Source: Patella vulgata (lineage: Eukaryota; Mollusca; Gastropoda; Patellidae). Taken from it: DNA of 64,000 bases. Every line of letters starts with the position of its first letter. Position 1 is the stretch's first letter. Below, in pieces: positions 43,048 through 54,199 of this stretch. The stretch covers positions 51,646,546-51,710,545 of the forward strand of contig NC_065884.2 of assembly GCF_932274485.2 (NCBI RefSeq). The letters run 5' to 3'. Made by a program: the position numbers and the translations under genes. A model generated the notes under the pieces. It saw only the letters and a list, made by a program, of their open reading frames with translations, had not been told where the DNA came from and searched no databases.

Positions 43048-44329
43048 TGGTAGCAGAGAGTGGTTAATCGTAAGTAGCATCGAAAATAGTCATCGAACGT
43101 CAACATAGAAAATATCAGATTCAGACACTCGTGATAAAATGGCGCGAAACCAGTCGCGCTCGGCCCAAGCCACAGGTATAGTTCATACAAGTCAAGATAC
43201 TACTAATAATAGTGATAATAGATTAGAATAATTATTGAAAAAGAAGCGTAAGTTGAAAACTCAATAAACAAAGGCCAGTGCCTTAATTCTTGGGTGATAA
43301 AAAACTTTATCAGATTTTTAAGATGCGTTTTTTGAATGTATATAGATAAAACAACATGCAGACCAGCATATAAAATGTTACAACTTCGTCAGTGTTTAGG
43401 AGGTTATACATTTAAAATTATTGAAGGTTTACCAGCACCTGAGATGGGCTATGAAGCCGCCAAGAAACGACTTGAAGATAAATTCGGAGGTGAGCGTGGT
43501 GGTATTCTTATGCATTTGGATACAATAGGTCAAATGAAATCCGTTAGTCCTGATTTAAAAAGCACAAAAGAGTTCTCTGATATATTAAAATTAGCCATCA
43601 CCAGTCTTCAAGATAACGGCAAAAACGAAGAGTTCGAGACTAATTCAATGTTTTATTGTATAGTGAAATCAAAACTCTCTACAATTCAAGTGATACTTTT
43701 CAAGCGTTGGATCGTTGCTGAGAAGAAAAATGAAAACATTGTTTCGCTTCATAGATAGCTATCGTCAGAAGTTAAAATTAGAACAGAAGCACAGGAAGAA
43801 TTAGAAGGTTTTAATAGATCGTCATTCACATCAAAACCGAAATATAGTATTAACGCCGGTCGCTCTGGAACTTTTACAACCTTTAATAAATATCGTTCGT
43901 AATCAAAATTTAGAAATCCATGTATGATTTGTCAGAAAGATCATAACCTACAAGATTGTCGCGTATTCAAATAGATGCTACACGAAGATGGGAGGCCGCC
44001 AAATCAAAGATTCTTCGCATATTGGTATGTATGTAATAATGCTAAGCAATGTTCGATAAATGGCTGCCCAAAGACACATCACATACTCCTTCACTGAGGG
44101 GGATCCAGACATAGAGAACAATAATTATGATAATTCGAATCAACAGAGTAAATATTCGCCGCAAGATAGTAGAGTTCGCCAGTTAGATAAAAACTCGTTC
44201 GGCAGCAGTTTATCTCAAAAAGGCATCGAATTGGCTACACCTTGTAATACTATAGGGCCTATATACCGTAGAGGTAATTTAATTTCTCTTAAAAAGATGC
44301 TCCGGTTAATGTATTGAAGTTGTTAGCTA

Positions 44330-45090
44330 GTACCAGTGACAACGAGAACTAGGCTAACAAGGATATGTCTGGTAGATATCGGGGAATGACATCATAGTCT
44401 GCTAATCCAATTATGGTATTCCCATGCTTTAGGAATGCGGGCAACTGTCCTCCTTGTACCCATATTAGTACAATTGGTTTAAATCCAGGGTAGCGTCTGA
44501 GTAGTTGACCAATCCGATAAAGGTGTACCTCGCCACTTTCCCGGGGGTTCAATACATGCGGGGTTTAAGTTTCTTTAGATATCAATCGGAGTTCAGGGGA
44601 ACATCACACTCACAGCCTCCTCGACTAAGGGGCTAGGGTGAGGGCATCATTTCGTATTCTCATAAGGACGTACCCACAGCCTCCTCGACTGAGAGACTGG
44701 GAAACACCACGGCAAAACACTAGCTAGGGGATAGAGAACTTATATTCAGCTTATATTTCATGCCATAACTGCGTGTATAGTTTCCTGTATATAAACTTTG
44801 TGTTATGGATGTTGTAGTCGATATATAAACTTAGTTACAACATAAACATTGTTCATCACTGAAATAGTTATGCACAACGTGAAGGTTCCTGATTAGATAG
44901 TTACATCTGTCCCCGTAGTGTCATAACCTTAGTGGTATTAACTTTCCCGAAAGAGACAACGAAGGTTTGAATAGTCATGGGGGCAGCAGATCGATATGAA
45001 GGTAAATATTTAAGCGATTGTATTCATTCAGGCCCAAAGTAACATCGATAACTTTTAGATGCATTAATCAGATTCCGTAGTAACCAGATA
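44330..45090 (+). other. unrecognised sequence inside the LTR fossil
   Basis: Lies between the gag-side and RT-side remnants. CACAGCCTCCTCGACTRAG occurs twice (about 44613 and 44673). It could be element-internal or a further insertion. I cannot tell. Confidence 0.4.
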
Positions 45091-45924
45091 GCCATAGCTG
45101 GAGACATCATCGAGATGTTCTTACAAATGCAGATGGACCCAGATGAAAGTATCCCATATTTTTATTGAGAAATTTGGAAGAATACGCACCTGTCAAGATA
45201 TTCGAGTACCGACGTTTAGTATTCGGAAATACTTCGTACCTGTTCCTGTCACGCCACATTAAATCAAGAAGCCTTCCCTTTAGCTTCAGAATCAATCCTC
45301 AACGCGATGTATGTTGATGATTTATTAGATATTGTTTCGTCAATACCAAAAGTCATAGAATTGAGACAACAGATTACAGAGCTGTTAGAAAGAGCGGGTC
45401 TTCAGACACGCAAATGGTTATCGAATGAAACCGAAGTGCTGTCCGATATTCCTGTACAAGTTAAGAGTCGCTAAACTGTCGTTAGATGATGATAGTCTTC
45501 CAACGATGAAAACTTTGGGGATTCTTTGGGACGCGGAAAATGATCAGAATCAGATTTAACCAAGAGAATTGTCGTAAGCAAAAGAGCTATTCTATTCGAT
45601 CTTTTGAACTTTTTAGCTCCATTTACTATTCGTGCAAAAATGGTGTCCAGATTGCGTGGATTCAAGGTTTAGATTCGGACGCAGAGGTTTAATGAGCTTA
45701 TGCAGTTGGACTTAATTCGGATACCTCGTTGCCTTGTCACATATGGTTTAGTAATTAATAGTCGACCGATTCATACATTCTTAGACGCGTCAGAAAAAGC
45801 TTATGTCGCTGTTTGTTATCTAAGATGTGAATATGACAATAATAGTATACTCAGCCAAATTAAAAACTTGACACTCGGGATTTTTGGGACGAGATTTTTA
45901 ATATTTGGTTTAAGGCAACTATTT

Positions 45925-47095
45925 TAGTGTAATGTTGTGCACAGACGACCTTGACATCAACAGAAAGCAAGAATACGTCTCGCCGAAATTCCTTGACATT
46001 GATAACGTTCGTGATGTCACAGTACCCCCCAAAATGAAATTCACAGACTTGGAGAACAATCGGAATAAAGTGTTTAGTAACGGTTGTGGCCTCCTCTAGC
46101 GTCTCGTACTGCCACACAACGTCTTCTCATGGATCTCAGAACATTAGTAAACACTACCCGAGGAAGACGTCGCCACTGCACAGCAAGAGCATGTTGAAGG
46201 TCCTGCAATGTCAGTGGTGGATTCACTTGCTGACGAACACGTCGACCCAGTTCGTCCCAGATGTGTTCAATAGGATTAAGGTCGGGGCTAAGCGACGGCC
46301 AATCCAGGACTTGGACACCGGCATTTCTGAAAAAATTGCTGTATGGGGTCGAGCATTGTCTTGTTGAAACGTTAGTCCAGGCCCATGTCTCTGCATAAAC
46401 GGAAGAAGAACAGGTTGCAAAATCTGATCCCTGTACTGGACAGCATTTACGTTCCCTTGGACAACAACAAGAGGAGAACGTCAATGTGCACAAAAAGAAC
46501 CCCAAACCATGACGCTGCCGCCACCAAATCGGTCAACTTCTCTGACGCATACTTGAGCGTAACGTTTACCTCGTCTGCGGTACACTCGGACCCTGCCATC
46601 GGCAAATCTCAAAGTGAATCGAGATTCGTCACTAAAGACAACCGAATTCCACTGTCTTTGAGTAAATCTTATGTGTCTTGTGGCCCACACAAGTCGGTAA
46701 CGGCGATGACGGCGATGAAGAGGTGTCAATATTGGTCCATTATAGGGCCTCCAAGCTCGAAGACCAGCAGCCTGCAAGCGATTTCGAACAGTTTGTGCAG
46801 TTATCCTTCCACCAAACATCTCTCTACTTGTGGAGGTTGCAGTGACAAATCTGTTTCTAAGATGACGTAATCGTATTGCTTGATCTTCCTGGAGTGACGT
46901 CAGACGTGGCGCTCCCGTCCTTGGGCGGTCGGCAATAGTTCCAGTTTGAAGCACTCTCATTCTAAGATTAATTATTGTCTGGCGTGAACAATTAAAGGCT
47001 CTTGCAACAGTGACCACAGACTGACCAGCATAGAGCCTACCTATAGCACGTAGACGTTCTACATCTGAAAGGCGCGTGACTTTACAATTTTATGA
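45925..47095 (-). mobile_element. Tc1-like DNA transposon, frameshifted, nested
   Basis: The minus-strand transposase runs from about 47080 to 46074. The helix-turn-helix part reads VVTVARAFNCSRQTIINLRM and GRPR-like RPRTGAPRLT. The first catalytic Asp is in VVFSDESRF (about 46640), the second in FQQDNARPHTA (about 46360), and the Glu in SPDLNPIEHIWDELGRR (about 46240). All three DDE residues are present but spread over two frames, so at least one frameshift separates them. The N-terminus begins abruptly near 47085. Terminal inverted repeats are not evident, so the outer limits are approximate. It interrupts the BEL/Pao fossil and is therefore younger than that insertion. Confidence 0.87.
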
Positions 47096-47417
47096 AATTA
47101 AAGGCTTCTTACTACCTACTATCGTTAGAAACACTTTAAAATTTATTTGACTTACCAGAAAAAAAAATTTGTTGAAATTCATCAGTGTCAAGTTTTTAAT
47201 TTGGCTGAGTATATTATCATGAACCTAGGAACTCATACACTCGTTAATTTAAAAGAGAGGTATTGGATTCAGCGTGGTCGTGAATTAGTTAAAGAAGTCA
47301 AAGGGTGTCGTCGTCGACTTCAGAAAGCTGAACATTTATCGTATGACTGTCGTAATCCAGTTATTCTACCAAAGAAACATGAGATTTCTAATTAATTATT
47401 ATTATAAACTAGAAAAT

Positions 47418-47530
47418 CATAGAAACTATCCATAACCAGTTTTTAAGAAATATATTGAAAGTAAAAAATAAATCTCTTTTGTATATGTTATATGGTGAAA
47501 CTGGGTGATACCCTTTAAGTATTTATTAAG
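47418..47530 (+). mobile_element. LINE fragment inside the LTR fossil
   Basis: Nearly identical to the complement of 52400-52500 (CATAGAAACTATCCATAACC, AGTTTTTAAGAAATATATTG, ATGGTGAAACTGGGTGATAC). It encodes the FLRNILKVKNKSPLYMLYGE thumb segment seen in the LINE at 51632-53830. It lacks both LINE ends. Confidence 0.85.
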
Positions 47531-47532
47531 TA

Positions 47533-47854
47533 TTTGGTTATTCCAGTCTATACCGATAGTACTTGTTGCGCATGCTCTCCAGATAAGAATATGCGGTCAC
47601 CGATTAACATGACTTGTGGAATATATCTAGCCTCTTTCTACGAGTCCCTTGTTAAAAATGGCGCTTAAATGCACCATGGTACACGATTCGTGTACCAACG
47701 GTAAAATGTTTATTTTGTCTTAATTATTGGATATCAGAAGCCAATCTTTTCCTAGTAAGATCACAACATCAATGTTGATTTAAATTGACAACTAATTCGT
47801 GTTTTCAATGTCGATGATTTTGGATGATATTGAGTTAGAGACTTAGCTACTTTA
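47533..47854 (-). mobile_element. MITE-1 copy 3, truncated
   Basis: Complement of 2564-2887: CTCTCCAGATAAGAATATG, CATGGTACACGATTCGTGTA, CAGAAGCCAATCTTTTCC, TTGAGTTAGAGACTTAGCTA. It retains one TIR and the palindrome. The other end is cut off next to the LINE fragment. Confidence 0.85.
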
Positions 47855-48112
47855 TAGATTGTGTCATTTAAAGACATAGACGTCGTATTCTAGTTGTGTA
47901 GACATCGAGTAATAGTTAATTATAGACTTCAAAATCGTATCGTTATCGGAAATAAAGACAGTGTGGTAAAACGACATTGCTAGTTATTGTAGACATTCGT
48001 TTTATTTAGTTAAATTGTCCATTTTTCATCATTTTTTAATGTGAACGGGATCGTTGTTTCCATAATCTTACTTGATTTTAATGTCATTATGTAAGGATAA
48101 AAGAAATTTATT

Positions 48113-49451
48113 ATTGTCCCCCGCCTTTCGAAGAAAGCAGGAGACTATTATAATGGGTTCGTCCGTCTGTCTGTCTGTCTGTCCGTCTGTCTGTCCGTCA
48201 CACTTTTTGGGACACAATAACTCTCCTTCTAATTGACCTAGAATGCTCAAACATGGTGTAGGTGTTTATTAGGTCAATGCCTTGATGGAGTTCGAAGATG
48301 AGCATTTTCTGCTTAGGGTAAGCAGAGATAAGCGATTTGATTGGTTGATGCTTTGGGACACGATAACTTTAGTTCTAATTAAGTGAAAGTGATGAAACTT
48401 GGTGTATAGTTTCATTACATCAATACCTTGCCTAAGTTCGATGATGAGAATTGTCTGCTTAGTGATGAAACTTGGTGTATAGTTTCATTACATCAATACC
48501 TTGACTAAGTTCGATAATGGGCATTTTCTGCTCAGGGTAAGCAGAGCGATAAGCAATTTGATTGGCCGAGTCTTTGGAACACAATAACTCTCCTTCTAAT
48601 TGAGGTAAAATGTTCAAACTTGGCGTAGGTGTTTATTAGGTCAATGCTTTGATGGAGTATGAAGATGAGCATTTTCTGCTTAGGGTAAGTAGAGATAAGC
48701 AATTTAATTGGTTGATGCTTTGGGACACATAACTTTAGTTCAAATTAAGTGAAAGTGATGACAATTGGTGTATAGTTTCATTACATCAATACCTTGACTA
48801 AGTTCGATATTGAGCATTTTCTGCTGAGGGTAAGCAGAGCGATAAGCAATTTGATTGGCCGAGACTTTGGAACACAATAACTCTCCTTCTAATTGAACTA
48901 GAATGTTCAAACTTGGTGTAGGTGTTTATGAGGTCAATGCCTTGATAGAGTGCGAAGATGAGCATTTTCTGCTTATGGTAAGTAGAGATAAGCAATTTGA
49001 TTGGTTGATGCTTTGGGACATGATAACTTTAGTTCTAATTAAGTGAGAGTGATGAAACTTGGTGTAGAGTTTCATTACATCAATACCTTGCCTAAGTTCG
49101 ATGATGAGAATTGTCTGCTTAGGCTAAGGAGCAATAAGCATTTTGATTGGTTAAGACTTTGGAACATAACAACTCTGCTTCTAACTTGATGTTGATGTTC
49201 GTCTTGACCGAATTCAATGATTAACATATCGAGCTAAAGCTAAGCAGAGATAAGCAATTTCCTTGGTCGATGCTTTGGGACAACATAACTTTGATTATAT
49301 CTGATAGAAAGTGATAAAACTTAGTGTATAGTTGATAATCAGTTTAATTGCTCGATACTTTTGAAAAAAATAGATGTGCGATTAATTAATATGTGTCATC
49401 TATTTATTTGGGAATTTCGGCGGGGGACATCAGCCTCACTGTTGGCTTGTT
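48113..49451 (+). mobile_element. minisatellite-carrying element M2, copy 1
   Basis: Begins TTGTCCCCCGCCTTTCG and ends CGGCGGGGGACATCAGCCTC then ACTGTTGGCTTGTTGG. TGTCCCCCGCC and GGCGGGGGACA form a short inverted pair. After the head hairpin (CCTTTCGAAGAAAGCAGG) come GTCTGTCTGTCCGTC repeats. Two alternating units, A (GGTGTAGGTGTTTATTAGGTC) and B (GGTGTATAGTTTCATTACATC), are then spaced about 143-152 bp apart from 48200 to 49370. A 69-bp extra duplication of unit B lies at about 48400-48510. It sits inside the LTR fossil. Confidence 0.8.
48164..48200 (+). repeat. (GTCT/GTCC)n microsatellite head
   Basis: GTCCGTCTGTCTGTCTGTCT followed by GTCCGTC repeats, between the terminal hairpin and the first minisatellite unit. 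Confidence 0.9.
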
Positions 49452-49634
49452 GGTTTTAAATGTAGGGTCACTAATCCGGACTGGTTATACTTTTTGCCGA
49501 AATTTGTTTGCGCTTCATTTCACCAATACACATGGGGTTAACAACTTCGCAAGATTTTCACATGAAACCCAAATCTAATTCGGGGGTTCTCGGTTTCAAA
49601 ATCAGTTGCATGTAAACACTCAACGAGCAAATTG

Positions 49635-50070
49635 ATGCCACATCTGAATGAAGACCAAAGTAACAACGCTATTGGTCGGTTAAAAGCAGGTGAATCCCGG
49701 ACATATGTAGCCAGGCTGCTGAATGTTTCCCAGAGTACCATTTCTCGCCTTTGGGATAGGTACTGACAGCGAAGTTCAACACGTGACCGCCCAAGCTCAG
49801 GCCAAACAAGAGTGACTCCACCTGCCCTGTATCGTCACATCCGGTTTCATCATTTCAGGACCAGACCAGACAGTAAACGCCTACCGAATTACGATCCAGA
49901 CGTCCCGTTAGAGTGCTGTTATGAAATACGCCGACACCGTCAAATCCGACTTCAGTGGTTTCACACTGTCACACACACGGGTATGACCACATCAACGCTG
50001 GAGAACAGTTTCGTTGGTAGAGCGAGGGTATACCGACGACGAAATGTCACTATGCGTTTCTTTTTTCATA
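49635..50070 (+). pseudogene. second Tc1-like transposase remnant
   Basis: The frame starts MPHLNEDQSNNAIGRLKAGE and continues VARLLNVSQSTISRLWDRY, a Tc1-type helix-turn-helix. After a stop, RPSSGQTRVTPPALYRHIRF (GRPRVTT-like linker and second helix bundle) follows. A deletion then jumps to GRARVYRRRNVTM, equivalent to the GRVRVYRRRGKRYA block after the first catalytic Asp in the 46-kb copy. The catalytic core is therefore lost. It lies inside the LTR fossil near its right LTR. Confidence 0.8.
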
Positions 50071-50222
50071 GAGTATAATTTTCAGAATGCTCTTTAGGGT
50101 AGATCATTGTTATATTGTTTAATGTCAATGTATTATAGATCAATTTCTATTGTACATGTAGGTTATTTTGTTGATGTTTATTGGGAAACACATCAAGGAG
50201 GTTGATATGTTCGAAATGAGAT

Positions 50223-50456
50223 TGTCATAGTAATTATATAATATTACAAAGTAGTTAATTGGAAGGAACTTTTTAGTTCCTTTAGTGCCCGCTAGAAGTC
50301 GGGGTCAGTTCGGAGGGAAATGACTGTTTGCCTGACATCGTTGTTTTGAATGGCATTGTTTGTTAACATTATAATTGTGTATATCATGTGAGGATGCATT
50401 AAAATTATAGAAATACATCGTTTCGTCATTCCTCTGGCTTCGTATCGAACAATCTG
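50223..50456 (+). repeat. right LTR of the BEL/Pao fossil
   Basis: Partner of 42798-43047; see there. Slightly shorter through small deletions. Confidence 0.88.
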
Positions 50457-50527
50457 ATTAATATCAGATGTTTTTAAATTTGTTTTTTTTTTTCTTTCTT
50501 TCTTTCGTTTAGGGGCTTAATGTTAGA

Positions 50528-50530
50528 GAA

Positions 50531-50561
<31 letters not shown>
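50528..50561 (+). repeat. (GA)n microsatellite
   Basis: About 17 GA units between the right LTR and the M2 remnant. Confidence 0.9.
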
Positions 50562-50567
<6 letters not shown>

Positions 50568-50689
50568 CCATCAAAATGATAATAATTTTTATATAAATTG
50601 TGCTTGATAACGATACGGTGATACTTGTCGAAACGCCTTGCTTTTAGAAAAAACCTAGTGATTTTGCCTCATAAAAACCCTGTTCTGAT

Positions 50690-50987
50690 AATGTGTTTCC
50701 CGATCGCTAAATACCACTCAACGATTTTGATTCTAACTGATGGAGAGTTATGAAACTTAGTGTATAGTTTCACTTCCAACCAAGTACTTCAAAACCTTCA
50801 TTGAGTTTGATCGTGAACATTTTCTGCTTGGACTAAGTATAGATCATCTGTTTGATTGATCGATACTTTTGAAAAAGATAAATGTGTCATAATTTAGTAC
50901 GTTTCATCTATTTATTTTGGAATTTCCACGGGGGGGTGGGGGTGGGGGGTGGGGGGGGGGGGGTTGCATCAGTCCACTTTTGACTTG
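50690..50987 (+). repeat. M2 minisatellite element, copy 2, remnant
   Basis: ATGAAACTTAGTGTATAGTT, CATTTTCTGCTTGG and TTTTGAAAAAGATAAATGTG match the last unit and 3' end of the 48113-49451 copy. CATCAGTCCACTTTTGACTT corresponds to its terminal CATCAGCCTCACTGTTGGCT. The terminal GGCGGGGGACA has become a long G/T-rich run (50931-50965). Confidence 0.7.
50931..50965 (+). repeat. G-run, potential quadruplex
   Basis: Seven G, then GGGG/GGGGGG blocks separated by single T, then about fifteen G. It lies at the position of the M2 terminal GGCGGGGGAC motif. Confidence 0.85.
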
Positions 50988-50989
50988 TT

Positions 50990-51067
50990 TCTATTTATTT
51001 TTTCAAGACGAAACGAAACACTAAATCACTGCTTGTTTCTGTTTATTTTATCAAGACGAAACGAAAC
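50990..51067 (+). repeat. ~50-bp tandem duplication flanking the foldback
   Basis: CTTGTTTCTRTTTATTTT, TCAAGACGAAACGAAAC occurs twice (about 50986-51019 and 51032-51067). The second copy is the insertion site of the foldback element and continues at 51544. Confidence 0.8.
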
Positions 51068-51543
51068 CACCCGATTAGATTTTATTACATACTTCGAGAA
51101 GGTATTTGTTGAGTAATAAAACCTTCTAGTAGTTTATCGAGGGCAGGCCGCCCTTACCGCACGGTACAAATATTATCACCACTAGAAGCAACAAATTCCA
51201 GAACAAGTCAGAACTCATACCAAAATGGCCGCTTTATACAAATGAGTATTTAGGGGAATACTAACCCGAACCCTAACCCTAAATTAGACCCAAGTTCAGT
51301 CTTTTAAAAAGGGTTAGGTTTAAGAATTTGGGGGAGAGGTTAGGTTTCGGGCTAGTTATCCCCAAAATTCTCATTTATATAAAGCGGCCATTTTGGACTC
51401 CGGAAGCACCCGAACCTCGATAAACTACTAGAAGGTTTTATTTGTACCGTGCGGTAAGGACGGCCAGCCCTCGATAAACTACTAGAAGGTTTTATTACTC
51501 AACAAATACCTTCTCGAAGTATGTAATAAAATCTAATCGGGTG
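51068..51543. mobile_element. foldback element, 76-bp perfect TIR, 7-bp target duplication
   Basis: The outer 76 bases (CACCCGATTAGATTTTATTA ... TTTATCGAGGGC) are perfectly mirrored at the right end. Pairing continues with few mismatches through the GGCCGCCCTTACCGCACGGT block and, after a gap, the ATGGCCGCTTTATACAAATG block. Nearly the whole 476 bp folds on itself. ACGAAAC flanks both ends (51061-51067, 51544-51550). In the right arm CCTCGATAAACTACTAGAAG is duplicated (51416 and 51469). The loop has CCCTAACCCTAA and GGGTTAGG. No ORF. The perfect arms suggest a recent insertion or arm conversion. A 7-bp duplication does not point to one superfamily. Confidence 0.93.
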
Positions 51544-51631
51544 ACGAAACACCAAATACCTGCATGGATTAATTATTAAGAGTAAATAATGACTTGAGAT
51601 AGGCTTTATATATATCATTGGCAATTATCAG

Positions 51632-53830
51632 AACAGAACAGAACTTTATTCACAACTCAGATCAAATACATGACATATGAGTGATAGGTTATTTACATAT
51701 TTACAAGATGGAGGCTTTAAATTTCTTACTCTTAGTCAATGGACGTAAATTTATTAAGTATTATCTTTAAAAACATACATAATTTTAGAATTATTGATTG
51801 TTTGCTTGAATTAAAAAGTTTATTATATACTTAAAAGTATTCGGTCTTGTATAATACTATCTGGGTATATAGTTTTCACGTTCTTTAATAAAATAAGTAC
51901 AATTGAATAGTTAGTGATATTCATCGCCGACTGTATTTACTTCACATAAAGGACAAATTCTTTGTTCAAAATCTACACTCATCCATCTCCCGACCTCGAC
52001 AGGGAGTTTATGGTTACATGTTCTATATCTTATAAAAGTATATTTATAATTATTCGGCAATGAGATAAGATACGGTTCTAATTTAAATTACGTCTTATAA
52101 ATTCTATAATTAACAGATTTATTCGAATTCGGGATATTAGACGACCAGGTCGGAATATACTGATCTTTTAGTCGTTGTAACAATTCATATTTCAGTTTAA
52201 CTGGGTTTGGCGTCTGTTGTGAGTTCCATACATAACTATATGTATATCCACATTCGTCAAGAGTATTTTTGATAGTAATTAGCCATTTATTAGTATGATT
52301 TACATCATTTTTAACAGAGACTTATGTAACAACAAAGAATATTTGCTAGTTTTACTACTTATCATTTTAAGCCAAAAGCTAACCATTCTATGCTTAATAT
52401 AAATACTTAAAGGGTATCACCCAGTTTCACCATATAACATATACAAAGGAGATTTATTTTTTACTTTCAATATATTTCTTAAAAACTGGTTATGGATAGT
52501 TTCTATGGAGGATAATTCCCCAAATCCCCATATTTCACAACCGTACAGTAATATCGGAAGTATAGTATGATCAAAAAGTTTAAGTTGACAGTCAATTGGC
52601 AGATTGAGATTATACAAGAGGTATAGAGCTTCAGATGCCTGTTTTTTAATTCTTTGTTGCGCTTGCGCTAAGATGCATCCTTTAGAAAATAAAACGGCCA
52701 GATAATTGTATGAATCACATATTTCTAAATTATGATTTAGTAAAGAGAAAGTTGCGTTAGACTGACCTCTTGATCCGAAAATCACTAGTTTGGTTTTATT
52801 TATGTTTACATTTAGTTTCCATAGAGTACAATATTCACCAAATGTATTTAACAATTTGTTCATATCATTTACATTGTCAGCAAATAATACAGTATCATCA
52901 GCGTATAGAAGTACAAATACTTTTAGATAATTTAATAGTTTATTTTCATAGTATTCTGTTTGAACGCCTTATACAGTCATGTTTTAATACAAATAAAAGA
53001 TTCGGGGTCATTTAAATACAGTGCAAAAAAAAGAGGCGAGAGATTTTCACCTTGTCGATCTCCTGTCTTACAGGCAAAGGTTTCAGGTGTCTTGATACCT
53101 GTTATAAATCACATTAAAACATTTACCAGTAATACCGTGATCAAAGGCTTTACTAAAAACTATAAATGTACAAAAACGTTTCTTTTTCTGAGATCTTAAA
53201 TAAGATATAATTGCATACAATGCAAATAAGTGGTCTGTTACGGAGTAATCTTTTCTAAACCCAGTCTGTGTTTCGTTCAGTATATTGTGTTCGTCCACAA
53301 AATTATTTAATCTATTATTTATAATAGGATCATTATGGATCTATAGTTTTCGGGTAAGCCGAGGCCACCTTTGATTTTATATATAGGCACAATGCTCCCA
53401 ATAGTCCAAGAAGCTGGTAAAATCCCAGAGTTGAGAATGTGGTTAAAAAGTATGCAATAAATAGGTATATAAATACATCAATTGTTATCTTAATATATTC
53501 ATGTACTACCATATCGGTTCCAGCTGCCTTGTTATTTTTTTAAACATTTAACAGAATAAAGTATTTCCCCTTTGGAAATTTCTTTATCCAAAATAGAATT
53601 TTTGCTGTTTATAATATGTTTCTCGTCGTTTTCGACGTCAATATTATCATTTATATTCTTAAAGTAATCATAAAAAATCTCTATATTGATATCGACCTTT
53701 GTATCGTTATGTTGCTTATTAAGGTTATTTATCATTTTCCAAAAGTCCTTTGGGTTTCTACTCTGCATACTTCTCAACTTACACTGAACCTGTGTAGTAC
53801 TATGGACTTCTTTATTTGTTGTGTTTCCTT
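51632..53830 (-). pseudogene. non-LTR (LINE) retrotransposon, broken
   Basis: Read on the minus strand. MQSRNPKDFWKMINNLNKQ (pre-RT, about 53760) is followed by LNETQTGFRKDYSVTDHLFA and FCTFIVFSKAFDH (motif A, about 53150; the usual FIDF Asp is Val). An intact YADDTVLFAD (YADD at 52894-52905) follows, then LNVNINKTKLVIFGSRGQ, SYNYLAVLFSKG, ILPILLYGCEIWGFG and FLRNILKVKNKSPLYMLYGE. A Cys-containing tail region is at about 51950-51990. The 3' end is ATAAAGTTCTGTTCTGTTCT at about 51632. No endonuclease is seen, so it is 5' truncated. Several frame changes. The clade is not assigned. A fragment of a close relative is at 47418-47530. Confidence 0.88.
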
Positions 53831-53859
53831 GTGATCGTAAATGATACTACAGCAATAAT

Positions 53860-54195
53860 AGTTTCACAGTTTTATTGGTAAACTGGAATAACTTTGCACG
53901 TTCCTCGTTCTCAAATATATAATGGCTTCTTGGAATAATCTGTTGAGAGTCTAGTTAAAACTCACTTTAACATTTCAATTTATACCTGCCTTATTTCGGC
54001 AGGTCCTTGGTAAATTTCCATTGAAATTACGTAACTAACAGAGATAGATATTACCTTATTTGGTCTAACAACCATAGGTCAATAAACAGCCAGAATTTGA
54101 TGACTATTTTGACCAAAATATCACTGTTTTTTACGAATAACTATACCTACGTTCATTAAGTACGTGTGATTTGACTTTATAGACAAAATTGAAGA
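53860..54195. repeat. dispersed repeat DR-1, copy 2
   Basis: Partner of 13610-14010, in the same block order. Neither copy has visible TIRs or a tRNA-like head. Confidence 0.6.
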
Positions 54196-54199
54196 GACA

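Larger units (their letters stand above)
42798..50456 (+). mobile_element. BEL/Pao LTR retrotransposon fossil, broken
   Basis: A plus-strand element of about 7.7 kb bounded by two matching LTRs (about 250 and 235 bp). A TGGTAGCAGAGAGTGG primer-binding-type site follows the left LTR. Gag-like sequence typical of BEL/Pao lies at 43340-43760 (LRQCLGGYTFKIIEGL), a knuckle-like stretch at about 43920, reverse-transcriptase/RNase H remnants at about 45100-45900, and an integrase N-terminal-type stretch at 47150-47395. It is thoroughly broken, with many breaks. At least five foreign insertions account for nearly half its length. The clear divergence between the LTRs indicates an old insertion. Confidence 0.85.

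Noticed and set aside
46086-46870. Plus-strand open frames of 93 and 161 codons
   Set aside because: They are shadows antisense to the Tc1 transposase, whose DDE motifs are on the minus strand.
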